Origin: Isoetes taiwanensis
Lineage: Eukaryota > Streptophyta > Lycopodiopsida > Isoetales > Isoetaceae
DNA: 64,000 bases
NCBI GenBank assembly: GCA_021234155.1
Contig: JAJEKV010000032.1
Span: 7,846,736 to 7,910,735 of the forward strand
Reading direction: 5' to 3'
Both the position numbers and the translations under genes were made by a program. Positions 1 through 11,444 of this stretch are shown piece by piece; positions within the stretch are counted from its first letter, which is position 1, and each line of letters opens with the position of its first letter. The notes below the pieces were generated by a model. It searched no databases. It saw only the letters and a list, made by a program, of their open reading frames with translations, and was not told where the DNA came from.

Positions 1-1134
1 GTATAACTTTGGCGTTGGTGGCATAGAAACGATTGGCTAGGGTTGTCCACTCCATCCGCCCCTCTCAGTGCACACTTTGCGGATGAGTCGAATCATGCTA
101 TGGCATCACTATAGCCTTAGGGAGCCTTGGACTCAAGGTATCACCCGCCGAGCCTACTCCGGGGGTTCATGGCCTTGGTCCAGATGAGGCAGGTCGGGGA
201 AGTATCCCCTTCCAGATTGCGGTGGTTCCATGGGTGAGCTAGAGAATACGTGCGCATCGACCCCGCATCCATACCCGACTTACTCACCCTAAATCTACTC
301 AAAGTGCGGGGTGCCCCATCACGGGTCACACACCTCGCACCTGGGAGTGTCGGACCCATACCCGCCCCTCGTGACCAGCTATCCAGGCGTAGCCTTTGTA
401 GGAGTCCCAGGAGCCTTGTATGTTCGTGCAAGACCCCACCCCCACTTCACCACTGCGTCCCTTCTCTGGTGCTAAGCAATTCCATAGCATCCACGACTCG
501 GTGGTCTCTTGTGCACAGGCCGCATCTAATGGGAATAATACAGGGTTCTATCTAGGAGCATACTACAATACATGGGCTCGGAGGTCTCTACCCCCGTAAT
601 CCCCATCTCCGAGTGCTAACTAGGCAAAGAACTACTAAACCATCAACCAAACCACATACAGAAACTAGAGATAAGAATACTCACCATATCAATCAAGGGT
701 TAGCCTAACAGGTAATCCACAGAGAAAACAGAGAGAGAACACACCACAGAGAAGCGCTATGCTATAAATTAACAAGGTAACCTACTGACTAACTGTCAAA
801 TCGGTCTTGGGCTGCTCCATCTCGACTAACTGAAGGGCGCCTGGCGGCTGCTTCTCCTCCTCCATCTCCAATTGCTCCTAATTCAGATTGGGGCACAAAA
901 GCCCCAATTTGGGTGTCCCCAATCGAAAACTCGGAACCATAGCTAGCTCCACTTTTTAATATTAGGATAAGCCCTAAATTCGAATTAGGGCTTTGGGTTA
1001 GGTTTCCACCTTTATAATTTAATTATTAACATAGCTAACCTTAGCTTATGAATAATTAATGGCACATTAATTATTCATAGTGACGTGTCATGTATTTATA
1101 CTTAAATAGGCATATAAATATGTGGAACGTCACA
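1..1134 (-). mobile_element. LTR of gypsy-like family A, cut by window edge (copy 1)
   Basis: This is a family A LTR read in antisense. It ends with GGAACGTCACA, the complement of the LTR start TGTGACGTTCC. It aligns base for base, with scattered indels, to 9785-11154, 22578-23849 and 42689-43855. Relative to those copies it lacks about 230 bp near position 953, where 'agctccact' jumps straight to 'tttttaatatt'. Short open frames here (for example 250-555) are not conserved between copies and are not genes. Confidence 0.85.
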
Positions 1135-1435
1135 TAGCTCTGGACGTATACATACAGGGACTTCCCCCTCCCATGGCAATCAGCTCACCATGAGCAACGC
1201 CCTCCGTCTAACTCGGACCATCCGTAGAGAGATGCCCGGGTGAAGGACACGGAGGTGTCATTCGGCCCACGCCTTCAATGGGACTCCTAAGTTGCGAAAG
1301 CATGAATACATGTTAGCGCACAGCATAAATCATATATAAATAACCACCACGAAGGGTGGCACATCCATCCAAGTACTAACGGCAAAGAATATGCATCTAA
1401 TCCTAAGGGAAACACCCCAAACCCCAGGTTCTACC
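1135..1435 (-). mobile_element. Second family A LTR, truncated and split by element B (copy 1)
   Basis: Directly after the LTR end at 1134 a second antisense A LTR begins, but without its terminal 26 bases; two filler bases (TA) sit at the join. It continues to the CTACC at 1431-1435, where element B is inserted. The same truncated join recurs at 11154/11155, so this block and 9785-16045 descend from one ancestral arrangement by duplication. Confidence 0.8.
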
Positions 1436-2986
1436 TGTGACGTTCCAGCATAACATATGGTATGAATACGTATATTATACGGACACGTCACTAGTACATG
1501 TCGACTCAGACGACATGTACACGGCGACCGTAAAGGGTAGTACCCTAGGGTACGACCTTGTCAACCATTATATTGCACATGTTAAGGCCACATGTGAATA
1601 TAATATCTTTTGCCATGTGGCAATAGCCCATTGACCAAAAGGGCCCAGCCCTAAAATTCGTGGGGACAAAGGGGCATAAACCCTAAAAGGGAAACCCTTT
1701 CGGTTTCCAGCCCCTATAGGTCGGATTGGAGCAGCATTGGACGCCATTTCGCCTGAAGAGTGGCAGAGGAATCGGAATTCCTAGGTTGCAGCTCGATCCA
1801 AGACCAGCAGCCTCGAAATCCAGCAGCATGGACGCTTTCAGAGGAGTGGGAGCCAGCCAAGAAGCGGGTTAGTGGTTGATCCGATAGTTAGATCCGAGTT
1901 TTCAGCCCTCATTCCATAGGATTAGTATCCATTCTTAGCTATAGGCGACCCCTACAGCCAAAGAATGATAAACACTAACAAAGGAACCTAACCATGTATG
2001 ATTAGGTAGATTAGAATAGATGTATTCTATTATTTCAGTTCTGTTGTGTTGATGTTTTGACATTCTATGCGCCACTCTTGTGTATTGGGAAGGGGGGTAG
2101 AGACCCAGAGCCCAAGTAGTTGTATGATCATAGTTTTAGCCCATTAATTCCCAATTAATGCGGCCTGTGCATAAGAGCCCGCATGGCTGTGGGTGGCGGA
2201 GCTAGGCCGGCTGACAAGGGAGGGCTTGTCCGATCACAGTTGATCCCTCTGGTGCGTAGCGATGGCCGGGGAACATTGTGGGCTAGGCCTAATACCGCAG
2301 CTGCGTGAGGGGCGGGGTATGGGCTCGACACCTCTTGGGTGATCGTCATCTTCTAGGGGTTCAAGTCGTTATCTGACGTGGCTCTCAGCTGCTTTGTGAT
2401 TGGCATGAACCTTGGAGGAGGGTGATCTCCTCTGCCTCATCCGGGGGCTGGGGAGATGCAACCCGTAATAGCCCCTTATGGCTATGAACCCGGCAAGGCT
2501 ACGGTCGGGGCTCAATACTTTTTCAGCCTATTCGCAAAGTATGCGGGAGGGCGGATGGAGTGGACTACCCAAGCGGCCATGTTCCTATGCCCGGCCAAAT
2601 CCATTTGCCATGAATTACATGCGCATTGTTATCAGGAGACTCAAGCCGTCGGTCTTTCCCCATGAGTCCGAGCACAGGTAGGATTTCCTCATGTTATGTT
2701 GATGTTACTAATGTGTTGTTGCAGCTCTGTGATATGGTGGACCACCCTTCGAGGTGGGTATGTTATTGTTGTTGTCATGTGCTCATGTTTGCTTACGCTT
2801 CCGCAGCTAGGACGATCCCGAGGGAGACGGGATGAATGACACGTCTATTCTTCCCGTCGGGTTCTTGGCCACCATTAAGGGGCCGATGTTAGGTGGGCGG
2901 CCTCATGTCGGTGGCGGATCTTTGGTTTGAGGATGATCTCCGGTTTGTATCTGATCGGGGCATCGTATATGAGTGGGGTCGTCACA
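1436..2986 (+). mobile_element. 5' LTR of element B, copy 1
   Basis: This 1551-bp LTR starts TGTGACGTTCC and ends GTCGTCACA. It matches the 3' LTR of the second copy (21011-22572) along its length. CTACC, the target sequence seen on both sides of copy 2, precedes it. The degenerate sequence GGGTATCGAGC follows at 2990 and looks like a decayed initiator-Met primer-binding site. Translations such as 1437-1634 and 2456-2835 lie inside the LTR and are not genes. Confidence 0.85.
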
Positions 2987-3237
2987 AAGGGTATCGAGCT
3001 TGATCTTGGCAGACCGGGGATCGAGCAAGCCCGTAATCCTATAGGAACTAACTAATCTAGACATTCAGTCTTGGAGATAAAAGCCCAAGCACGAACCTCG
3101 AGTAGTGGGAAATTTTTTCTTTCCCGGGGTCGAGTTAGTAATTATCTAGAATTAGGATAATTAGAGAACATATTTAAGATGACATAGATAGGAGAAAAGT
3201 TTTCTAGGAAAACCTAATAAGTTTTAGTCACTTTTGA

Positions 3238-5565
3238 CCGACACCTCCAAGGGTGCGCCAGGAGCATGTTAGATCCATACCTAATTGGTCTCTCGCACAC
3301 TCTTAGAGGGGTAACCCCATATGAACCCTAGAACTTGGCCTTAGGAGCCCCAAATTGTAAAATATAAGATGAAATCCCGCTTAAAAAGATCGAATTAGCT
3401 AGATTTGTATGTTAAAACACAGAAAAACATTAAGTAAAAGTCATTTTTGGAGCAACACCTCTAAGGGTGCGCCTTGAACATAGTTAGGTCATGACCTAAC
3501 ACCCTCCTCGCGCACACTTAGAGGGGTCCCCTAAAAGTGACCTCGGAATTTGATCCAAAATTACTTAAATTCTAAAAGTAATGATAGAATCTTGCTTATA
3601 ATGCTTAAATCAGTTAGAAATGCATGTTAATTTGTTTAAATTGGATAAGTTTAAAGCAAAAAGAGGTCAACAACTCTAAGGATGCAACAGGGCATAGTTA
3701 GGTCTGGACCGCATGCTTAGAAGGGTTCGAGGAAAAATAGTTGAAGAAGACCCAGCTTCGATTCGGGATATGGAGGATTTCACCAACAAACCAAGAAAAT
3801 AAGCACTTAGGCCAAACCCTAAAATTTAACCCTATAAATTAAGTGGACTTAGACCTCATTTTTTAGGGTTTCCCCACGTTGTCCTTCGAGCTTGTCCCAA
3901 CAGGCGATCTTCCGGCGCCCTGATCCAAATCGAACTCTGTCAAACAATGGCTAGGGATCGAGCGGACCGCTCGTGAAGGAAAGCAACGATGATAAGCCCG
4001 GCCAAGTCCTCGCCCGCCCGGCGAAACTCAAAGATGCTGAAGAGAAACTGAAGGCCGACATGGAGAGGCGATCTAGATACTACCGAAATCTAGAGAAGAG
4101 GCGGAAGAAAGAAGAGAAGACCAAGAGGAAAGAAGAGAAGGCAAAAAGGAAAGAGGAAAAAGCAAAGAGGAGAGAAGAGAGGGCAAGGAAGAAAGCACGG
4201 GGAAGCGGTAGGAGGCCAAGAAGAAGACCAATGGAAACAGGAGCCGAAGAGCGGGGAAGAACACCACGGGGAAAGGCAAAAGGGTGATGACGGATGAGCC
4301 CCCTAGAAGAAGAAGAGGAGGAGCTCGATGCGACATCGTCATCCGATTGTGAGCGACCGAAGGCGACCAACCTCCATCGTCGTCGGAAGATTCGAGGGGC
4401 CGGGAACTTCTTGGAAAAGTACTTGTAGGAACAAGAGAATCCGAAAAAAGAACAAGAACAATCATCCCGAGACAGATGAACCCCAAGAGAAGGGCCAAAC
4501 CCCAGCCCAAGACCCGGCAGGGACCCAGATTGAACTACCCCCGCCAATGCCTCCACCGTTTTCGCAATGGCAAGAAGCGAGGAAGCTAGATGCGGAACAA
4601 AGCAAACACCAAAGAAGGCTAAGAAAACGGTCAGAGAATCATACACTTTAGGGCCGAGAAGAGGTACCGTAAAGAGTTAGCGGACTATACCGTATATAAG
4701 AGGATGCACATCGCAAGTACGGTGCCTATTACGAGGCACACAAAGTAAAAATATATTGAAGGAGGGCGGCCAACATTGAGACAATCCAATTTGAAACCCC
4801 ACGAGCTTAGGACCCCCCACCGAAGCCCAAGAGAAGATCCCAAAATTTCAAGTATTTGGGAAAGCCTACTTAGAAATCCGACACTTCAATGGAGTTCACG
4901 GATTTCTTATCCCCAAGCTGCATTTGGTGATTGATTTGTCCAGGGAGATTTTGTGGGATTTCGACCAAACAAGCGGTAACCAACGACATGTTTTTCGCTT
5001 TACAAGAAGCAGCAGAGATGGAGGCCATGCAACACTTTGAAGATTCACCGGCATGCACGGTCCATGCAAAAGAGTCACGCTTCAGCCAAAGGACATGAGC
5101 CCGGCCAAATACATCAAGAGGACAGATAAATAGAACAGAAGCTACTTTTCGTAACTAACAGGCTTATATGGAAAGTGTGAAAATTTTGAATAATAAGGAT
5201 ATATAGTTGTTTAAAACGTGCATTGAATTAAGTATAGTAGTAGTTAAGGAGAAAATGTGAAATTTTGGGTAAAAAGGGGCAACACCTCTAAGGGTGCGCC
5301 AGGGCATAGTTAGAACCGGACCTAACACCCTTCTCATGCACTCTTAGAGGGTCCAGCCAACTGGGCCCTTGATCAGCCACTTACCTGCTCCAAATGAAGT
5401 AAATAAGCAAAGAAACTTGCAGTTAAGAAGAAAATAAGTAGGAATTCACGTCTTTGAACTTGTTCTTGGCATCCATTAGGCATAGATAGACCAACACCTC
5501 CAAGAGTGCGCCAGAGGCCACTTAGGTCCCAACCTAACACCCTCCTCGCGCACTCTTAGAGGGGT
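3238..5565. repeat. Five dispersed ~75-nt hairpin repeats, element B copy 1
   Basis: Units lie at about 3238-3315, 3453-3525, 3668-3728, 5279-5350 and 5491-5565. Each has an outer stem (ACCTCTAAGGGTGCGC pairing with GCGCACNCTTAGAGGGGT) and an inner stem (TTAGGTC with GACCTAA). Three lie before the histone-like frame and two after it. The third unit has lost part of its right arm compared with copy 2. Confidence 0.75.
3947..5133 (+). pseudogene. Histone H3-like frame in element B, copy 1 (broken)
   Basis: This is the copy 1 counterpart of the frame at 13853-15011. An ATG at 3947 opens MARDRADR and soon meets a stop. Next comes a Lys/Glu-rich coiled-coil stretch (about 4060-4200), then a Pro-rich segment (about 4530-4560). 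The region at 4899-5133 still reads as an H3-type histone fold, with REILWDF, LQEAAE and HFED, and ends at TAG 5131-5133. Several frameshifts separate the pieces, for example a lost base around 'gcaaaagagtcacg'. It is inactive as it stands. Confidence 0.6.
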
Positions 5566-6165
5566 CCGATTTTTCAAACCCCATAACTTGAGCTACAGAG
5601 CTCCAAATCGCCTGAAATTTGTTGCAATAGGACCGTTAGACAGCCTAGAATCCATTTATGACCTCAAATTAGGCTAGAAATGTCAAAATCTAGCTCAAAA
5701 TGACTAAAATTGCTCAAACCCTTGAATTGTTTTTCCAAACTGTGGTTTGTTTGTAAATAGAAGCATATCCCATTAGTACCTCACAAGTATTGCTCTCGGC
5801 TCAAAGCTGATGCCTTACTCCTAGATAGAAGTGCCCAAGAACACCCCTTTATTATAGTCATCTAGACCTCAGCATAGCAACCCAAGTCCAACTGTTGGTA
5901 CATCACCTCTGCTCATGCCAAAGGCATAACCTAATTTTGTGTCCTTCTAATAGAGTTTGACCTATACAACCGCCACATTGACACTCCCTATTGCCAGGAT
6001 ACCTAGAAAGGAGCCAGAGTCTAGAGCTGCCCAAATCACTCCATGTGTAGAGATTGGACTCCCCCAAACCAACTTTGCTAGGACCTTAGAGTATGCCTCA
6101 AACATCATGAAGGCTTTGTAAAACAAACCTCATTTCATGCCATACCACACGTCCTAATGTCTACC

Positions 6166-8652
6166 TCCCAATAGATTTCAAGGTGGGATAGTTGTGACAT
6201 AAAATGCATAGATTTCTGTGAGCCCATCTCTTAATAATGCCATTATATTGCAGAACAAATGCAATGTTGGATATGCATTCATCAACATGATATCTCCATT
6301 CTCCATCGTACCTTTCTATCAGGTATTTTAATTGCTCCTGAAATGTTTAATTTTTCTTAAACTCTGCGAGCAACATGTTATGGCATTGGACATTCTTATG
6401 ACAAGCGTTCCATAGCAAAAAATGGGAAAAATTTAACAGTGAGAAGGTGGCTTTCTGGCATATGCTCGACTACAAGGAAAAGCAGCACTTACAGCCCACT
6501 TTCAGAATTCAAGTTTGATGAATGAAGTCAAAAGATGCCGCCCCATCCTTTTCCATTCAGATGGACCAAACATGGGCGATCAGATAATGATGAATATTTT
6601 TAGCCTTCCATCTTCCATGTCTTTATCTGACTCCTTCAGATCTTGAATGACATGTTATGGAACTGGTTGTTCTACAAACTATTACCTTGCATACACTTTA
6701 GGGGCCTTTTCCTGTTAGTGTGAATGTCTGAATGCGTCCTGGTAGAGGACGAGGCAGCGCAGCAGTAGTAATGGAAGTCAGCAAGGGAGTCCTACAGGTG
6801 CTATCAACATGGCAAATGGAGCTGGGGTGGTTGTCTCCCCAATTAGTGTTGAAAATCCTTCTTTGGACAGGGAGCGAGAGTAGAGAGGACTGCTGTATAT
6901 GTGGCTTGGAAGTCTCGTGTCGAGATAAACTGTCCATATGCGAGTTTTACATGTTATTTTAATGACAAGTAAGAAGGGTTTCAAGCTTTCACACGACAAG
7001 GCATATGTAAATGCACCCTTTTCACTAACAAAACAATTCTGTTTTGAAAGCTTCCATCCTGCTAATGGCCAGTGCAAACAACTTTGGTGCATCCATTGAA
7101 ATCTCTGAACTGTTGTAAGAGAGATAAATAATGCAGGATCAAAGAAAGTAGGTGTAAGTTTTTTGGAGGAGTTTTCCAGGATATGGTATCTACATATATG
7201 GAGATTCCAAAGTGCACAAAGTATTCCTGTTTTGTTTTTAATTTCAAGATACATTTATGGCTTGGCTATCTGGGATATGATGCCACTTGCTTTATACTAA
7301 CCAAGCAGTTTAAAATGTATGGCTTATGTTGAAATGGATCTGTTTCCATTAAAAGACAGTTCTTTAGATGCCTCAGTTTCTCAAGCAAAACATTGGACTT
7401 CATTAGTCAAAACAATGGAATTGCTTAATATTCTCTTTAACCATCATTTGTTGGCATGCTTGAAAAGATGAATGGAATGTTTGAAAACATGTGTTGATCA
7501 ACATAGACTCAACTAAAGGTTGATTAATATAAACCCAGTTAAAGGTTGATCAACATAGAATGTAGACATGCTGATTTGGATTGCATCATTGATGGTTTCT
7601 ACACTGATTGAGGGCCCCTATAAAGATTGTGATGTGGATTCTTGAAGGTTGATGAAGGAAAAGGTTAGATGCCAAGGAAAAACACAAGCCAGGACATTAG
7701 CCCGGCAATGCCGGGCACATATTTACTAGTGCTTTTCTAATGAGAAACTAAATCCAAGCCTAAAACTACCCAAGCTTTCTATTGCAGCTTTTTGCTAGTT
7801 TTTGTGTTTTTCCTTTGTTGTATTTCTCTTTATTCCCTTTTCAATACTTCCCGATTCTTATGTTTTGCCACTCATTATATTAGGGCAACTCATGACAAGT
7901 ATGTAAGGAATTTACTCGAAAAAAAGAAGTTTGACATAGGATTGTCAGAGAATGAAATCCTTCCGATTTGCAAAAATAAGAATCATAGCTTGAGCTATAG
8001 AAGAAGTTTGATACAAGATCTGTTTCACTGGCCTCTTGCCTTCATAGTTGTTTCCAAGATGCAAATTCAATATGCTAAGGATCTGTAAACTACATAGCAA
8101 AAAGTGACAAGAAACAAGCTAGATTGACCTTCAATGTTCTAAAAATCTGTAGATTTGGAAGAGATAAGCATTAGATAATAACTCTCCATGGACAGACCAA
8201 TTCGCAAGTGCATTTAATACACAAAAAGAGCATCGAAATTTTAAAAAAATGCTCATATTATTTGCCCTCATGTTTTAAATAATTGTCAAAATGCCCTATA
8301 TTTGGCATAGCACATATGAGAAGATGTTTGATCAAAGTGCCAAATGAATGAAATAAGAGAATTTGCAACTGCGGTATATAGAGAAATATCTCCTTCTTTT
8401 TGGAATCAAGAAGCAAAAATTGGAAAAATAACCCCCACTCCTAAAGCTCTTTTTGTGTAACACTTACAAACTGGTCTGTCTATGAAGAGCTATATGCCTA
8501 TCCCTTCCGATTCTATACATCTTTAGAAACACTGAAGGTCAATTTAGCTTGTTTTGTTACAATCTCTGCTATGTAGTTTACCAGATCCGTAGCATACTGA
8601 ATTTGCATGTTGGAAACAACTACAGATGAAAGGCAGTAGAACACTTCTTGTA
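6166..8652. other. Non-LTR DNA between the two repeat blocks; no firm gene
   Basis: The base composition is AT-rich and unlike the flanking LTRs. A frame at 7792-8088 (98 codons, plus strand) is open and reads like a Lys-rich exon after 7880, preceded by a pyrimidine-rich tract ending in AG near 7889. I recognise no family in it. A short degenerate direct repeat built on 'ggttgatcaacatag' lies at 7493-7562. 8648-8652 is TTGTA, the left target duplication of the family A complex. Confidence 0.4.
8040..8632. repeat. Imperfect ~190-bp-arm foldback (inverted repeat)
   Basis: The left arm, about 8045-8240 (GTTTCCAAGATGCAAATTC, then CTACATAGCAAAAAGTGACA), is the imperfect reverse complement of the right arm, about 8445-8630 (GCTATGTAGTTTACCAGATC, then GAATTTGCATGTTGGAAAC). 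About 200 bp of AT-rich loop separates them. A transcript would fold into one long hairpin. It could be a MITE or foldback element, or a source of small RNA; I see no clear flanking duplication. Confidence 0.7.
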
Positions 8653-9426
8653 TGTGACATTCCACATATTTATACGCCTATTTAAGTATAAATACATGAC
8701 ACGTCACTATGAATAATTAATGTGCCATTAATTATTCATAAGCTAAGGTTAGCTATGTTAATAATTAAATTATAAAGGTGGAAACCTAACCCAAAGCCCT
8801 AATTCGAATTTAGGGCTTATCCTAATATTAACTAATCTAGAGCTGCCACCTGGCCCAAATCGATTGGGCAAGGGAGAGTTACTAATTTGGGACCCAAATT
8901 GGGGTTTTGTACCCCCATTTGCCCCAATTCGATTTGGGGCAATTGGAGATGGAGGAGGAGATCTTTGCCCAACCCAGAGGTTGTTAGACCACGATCCGGC
9001 CCGGAAGGATGGCGACCAGGAGGGATAGTGGAGCTAGCTATGGTTCAGAGTTTCGATTAGGGACACACCCAAATTGGGGCTTTGTGCCCCAATCTGAATT
9101 AGAGCAATTGGAGATGGAGGAGGAGAAGCGGCCTTGGCGTATATGATTAGTCGAGATGGAGCAGCCCAAGACCGATTTGCCGGTTAGTCAGATGGGTTAC
9201 CTTGTTAATTTATAGCATAAGCGCCTCTACGTGGTGTGTTCTCTCTCTGTTTTCTCTGTGGATTACACATTAGAGGCTAACCCTTGATTGATATGGTGAG
9301 TATTCTTATCTCTAGTTTACGTATGTGCTTTGGTTGATGGTTTAGTAGTTCTTTGCCTAGTTAGCACTCGGAGATGGGGGATTCTGGGGGTAGAGACCCT
9401 CGAGCCCATGTATTGTAGTATGCTCC
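8653..9426 (+). mobile_element. Family A LTR fragment in sense orientation
   Basis: It begins TGTGACATTCCAC, the LTR start, and runs through the LTR up to 'ttgtagtatgctcc', where it switches strand. It is the only sense-oriented A LTR in the window. TTGTA precedes it at 8648-8652, matching TTGTA after the antisense LTR at 43856-43860. The 7-base string ATGCTCC at 9420-9426 belongs to both this fragment and the next, inverted LTR. Confidence 0.8.
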
Positions 9427-11154
9427 CGAGAATATATCTGGCTACGGGCGTATACATACGAGGGGACTTCCCCTCCCATGGCAATCAGCTCACCATGGCG
9501 GGGGCCCTCCGTCTAACTTTCGGACCATTCGTAGAGATGCCGGGTGAAGGACACGGAGGTGTCATTCGCCGCCTTCAATGGGACTCTAAGTTGCGGCGTG
9601 AATACATGTTAGCACCACGGCATAAATCATATATAAATAACCACCACGAAGGGTGGCACATCCATCAAGTACTAATGGCAAAGAATATGCATCTAATCCT
9701 AAGGAAACACCCCAAAACCCGGGTTCTACCCGGTTCGGACTCTGTGAGGATGGGTGGCGGCTCGATCTCAAGAGATCAACGGCAGGTATAATAACGGCAT
9801 TGGGCGGCATAGAGAGCAAGTGGCTAGGGTTGTCCACTCCATCCGCCCCTCCATTGCACACTTTTGCAGATGAGTCGAATCATGCTATGGCATCACTATA
9901 GCAGCCAGGAGGAGCGGACTCAAGGTATCACCCGCCGAGCCTACTCGGGGTTCATGGCGCCCGGTCCCGATGAGGCAGGTCGGGGAAGTGTCCCCTTCGG
10001 GATCGCCGGTGGTTCCATGGGTGAGCTAGAGAATACGTGCCGCATCAGCGACCCCGCATCCATACCCGACTTACTCACCTAAATCTACTCAAAGTACGAG
10101 GGGGTGCCCCATACGGGTCACACCTACGCACCCGAGGGAGTGTCGGACCCATACCCGCCCCTCGTGACCAGCTATCGGTAGCCTTTGGTAGGAGTCCGGG
10201 AGCCTTGTATGTTGGGTGCAAGACCCCACCCCCACTTCACCAGCTTTGCGTCCCTTCTGCGGTGCTAAGCAATTCCATAGCATCCACGACTCGGTGGTCT
10301 CTTGTGCCTGCCGCATCTAATGGGAATAATACAGGGTTCTATCTAGGAGCATACTACAATACATGGGCTCAGAGGTCTCTACCCCCCGTAATCCCCCATC
10401 TCTGGAGTGCTAACTAGGCAAAGAACTACTAAACCATCAACCAAAGCACATACAGAAACTAGAGATAAGAATACTCACCATATCAATCAAGGGTTAGCCT
10501 AACAGGTAATCCACAGAGAAATCAGAGAGAGAACACACCACAGAGAGGCGCTATGCTATAAATTAACAAGGTAACCTACTGACTAACTGTCAAATCGGTC
10601 TTGGGCTGCTCCATCTCGACTAACTGAAGGGCGCCTGGCGGCTGCTTCTCCTCCTCCATCTCCAATTGCTCCTAATTCAGATTGGGGCACAAAAGCCCCA
10701 ATTTAGGTGTCCCCAATCGGAAACTCGGAACCATAGCTAGCTCCACTATCCCTCTGGGTCGCCATCCTTCTGGCTGGATCAGGGTCGAACAACCTCTCAG
10801 GGTTGGGCAGCATCTCCTCCTCCATCTCCAATTGCCCCAAATCGAATTGGGGCAAATGGGGGTACAAAACCCCAATTTGGGTCCCAAATTAGTAACTCTC
10901 CCTTGCCCAATCGATTTGGGCCAGGTGGCAGCTCTAGATTAGTTAATATTAGCTAATTTGGTATTTTAGCCCTTTTTAATATTAGGATAAGCCCTAAATT
11001 CGAATTAGGGCTTTGGGTTAGGTTTCCACCTTTATAATTTAATTATTAACATAGCTAACCTTCGCTTATGAATAATTAATGGCACATTAATTATTCATAG
11101 TGACGTGTCATGTATTTATACTTAAATAGGCATATAAATATGTGGAACGTCACA
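9420..11154 (-). mobile_element. Family A LTR, antisense, nearly full length
   Basis: It starts within the LTR end (TGCTCCCGAGAATATAT, compared with TGTGATGCTCCCAGAATA at 30158) and finishes GGAACGTCACA at 11154, about 1735 bp. Its junction with the sense fragment on the left is head to head. It is joined on the right, without internal sequence, to a second antisense LTR. Open frames inside it (9330-9861, 10037-10417, 10672-10942) are not preserved between copies. Confidence 0.85.
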
Positions 11155-11444
11155 TAGCTCTGGACGTATACATACAGGGACTTCCCCCTCCCATGGCAAT
11201 CAGCTCACCATGAGCAAGGCCCTCCGTCTAACTCAGACCATCCGTAGAGAGATGCCCACGGAGGTGTCATTCGGCCCACGCCTTCAATGGGACTCCTAAG
11301 TTGCGAAAGCGTGAATACATGTTAGCACACAGCATAAATCATATATAAATAACCACCACGAAGGGTGGCGCATCCATCCAAGTACTAACGGCAAAGAATA
11401 TGCATCTAATTCTAAGGGAAACACCCCAAACCCCAGGTTCTACC
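11155..11444 (-). mobile_element. Outer piece of the A element 3' LTR, left of element B
   Basis: This LTR lacks its last 26 bases at the join with 11154. It continues beyond element B at 22578-23849, where the A polypurine tract follows. CTACC at 11440-11444 is the left target duplication of element B. Confidence 0.8.

Larger units (their letters stand above)
2987..6165 (+). mobile_element. Internal region of element B, copy 1, truncated at 6165
   Basis: It is collinear with 12875-16045 and includes the histone-like frame and five hairpin repeats. Similarity stops abruptly after 'cctaatgtc' near 6165. Copy 2 continues for another 5 kb to a PPT and 3' LTR, whereas this copy passes into unrelated sequence. 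Element B copy 1 is therefore broken and has no 3' LTR here. Confidence 0.8.

Noticed and set aside
1437-1634. 65-codon open frame, repeated at 21012-21209
   Set aside because: It lies inside the element B LTR, starts at the LTR tip and is broken in the 5' LTR of copy 2; it is repeat sequence, not a gene.
4073-4646. Long minus-strand frames over the Lys-rich region, also at 13844-14713
   Set aside because: They are the complement of the plus-strand AAG/GAG-rich coding stretch; Ser/Leu/Phe-rich translation is the expected shadow.
5350-6165. Captured host exon on the minus strand (about 45 open codons near 5990-6125)
   Set aside because: The frame is short, ends in stops on both sides and matched no family I could name; it may be chance.
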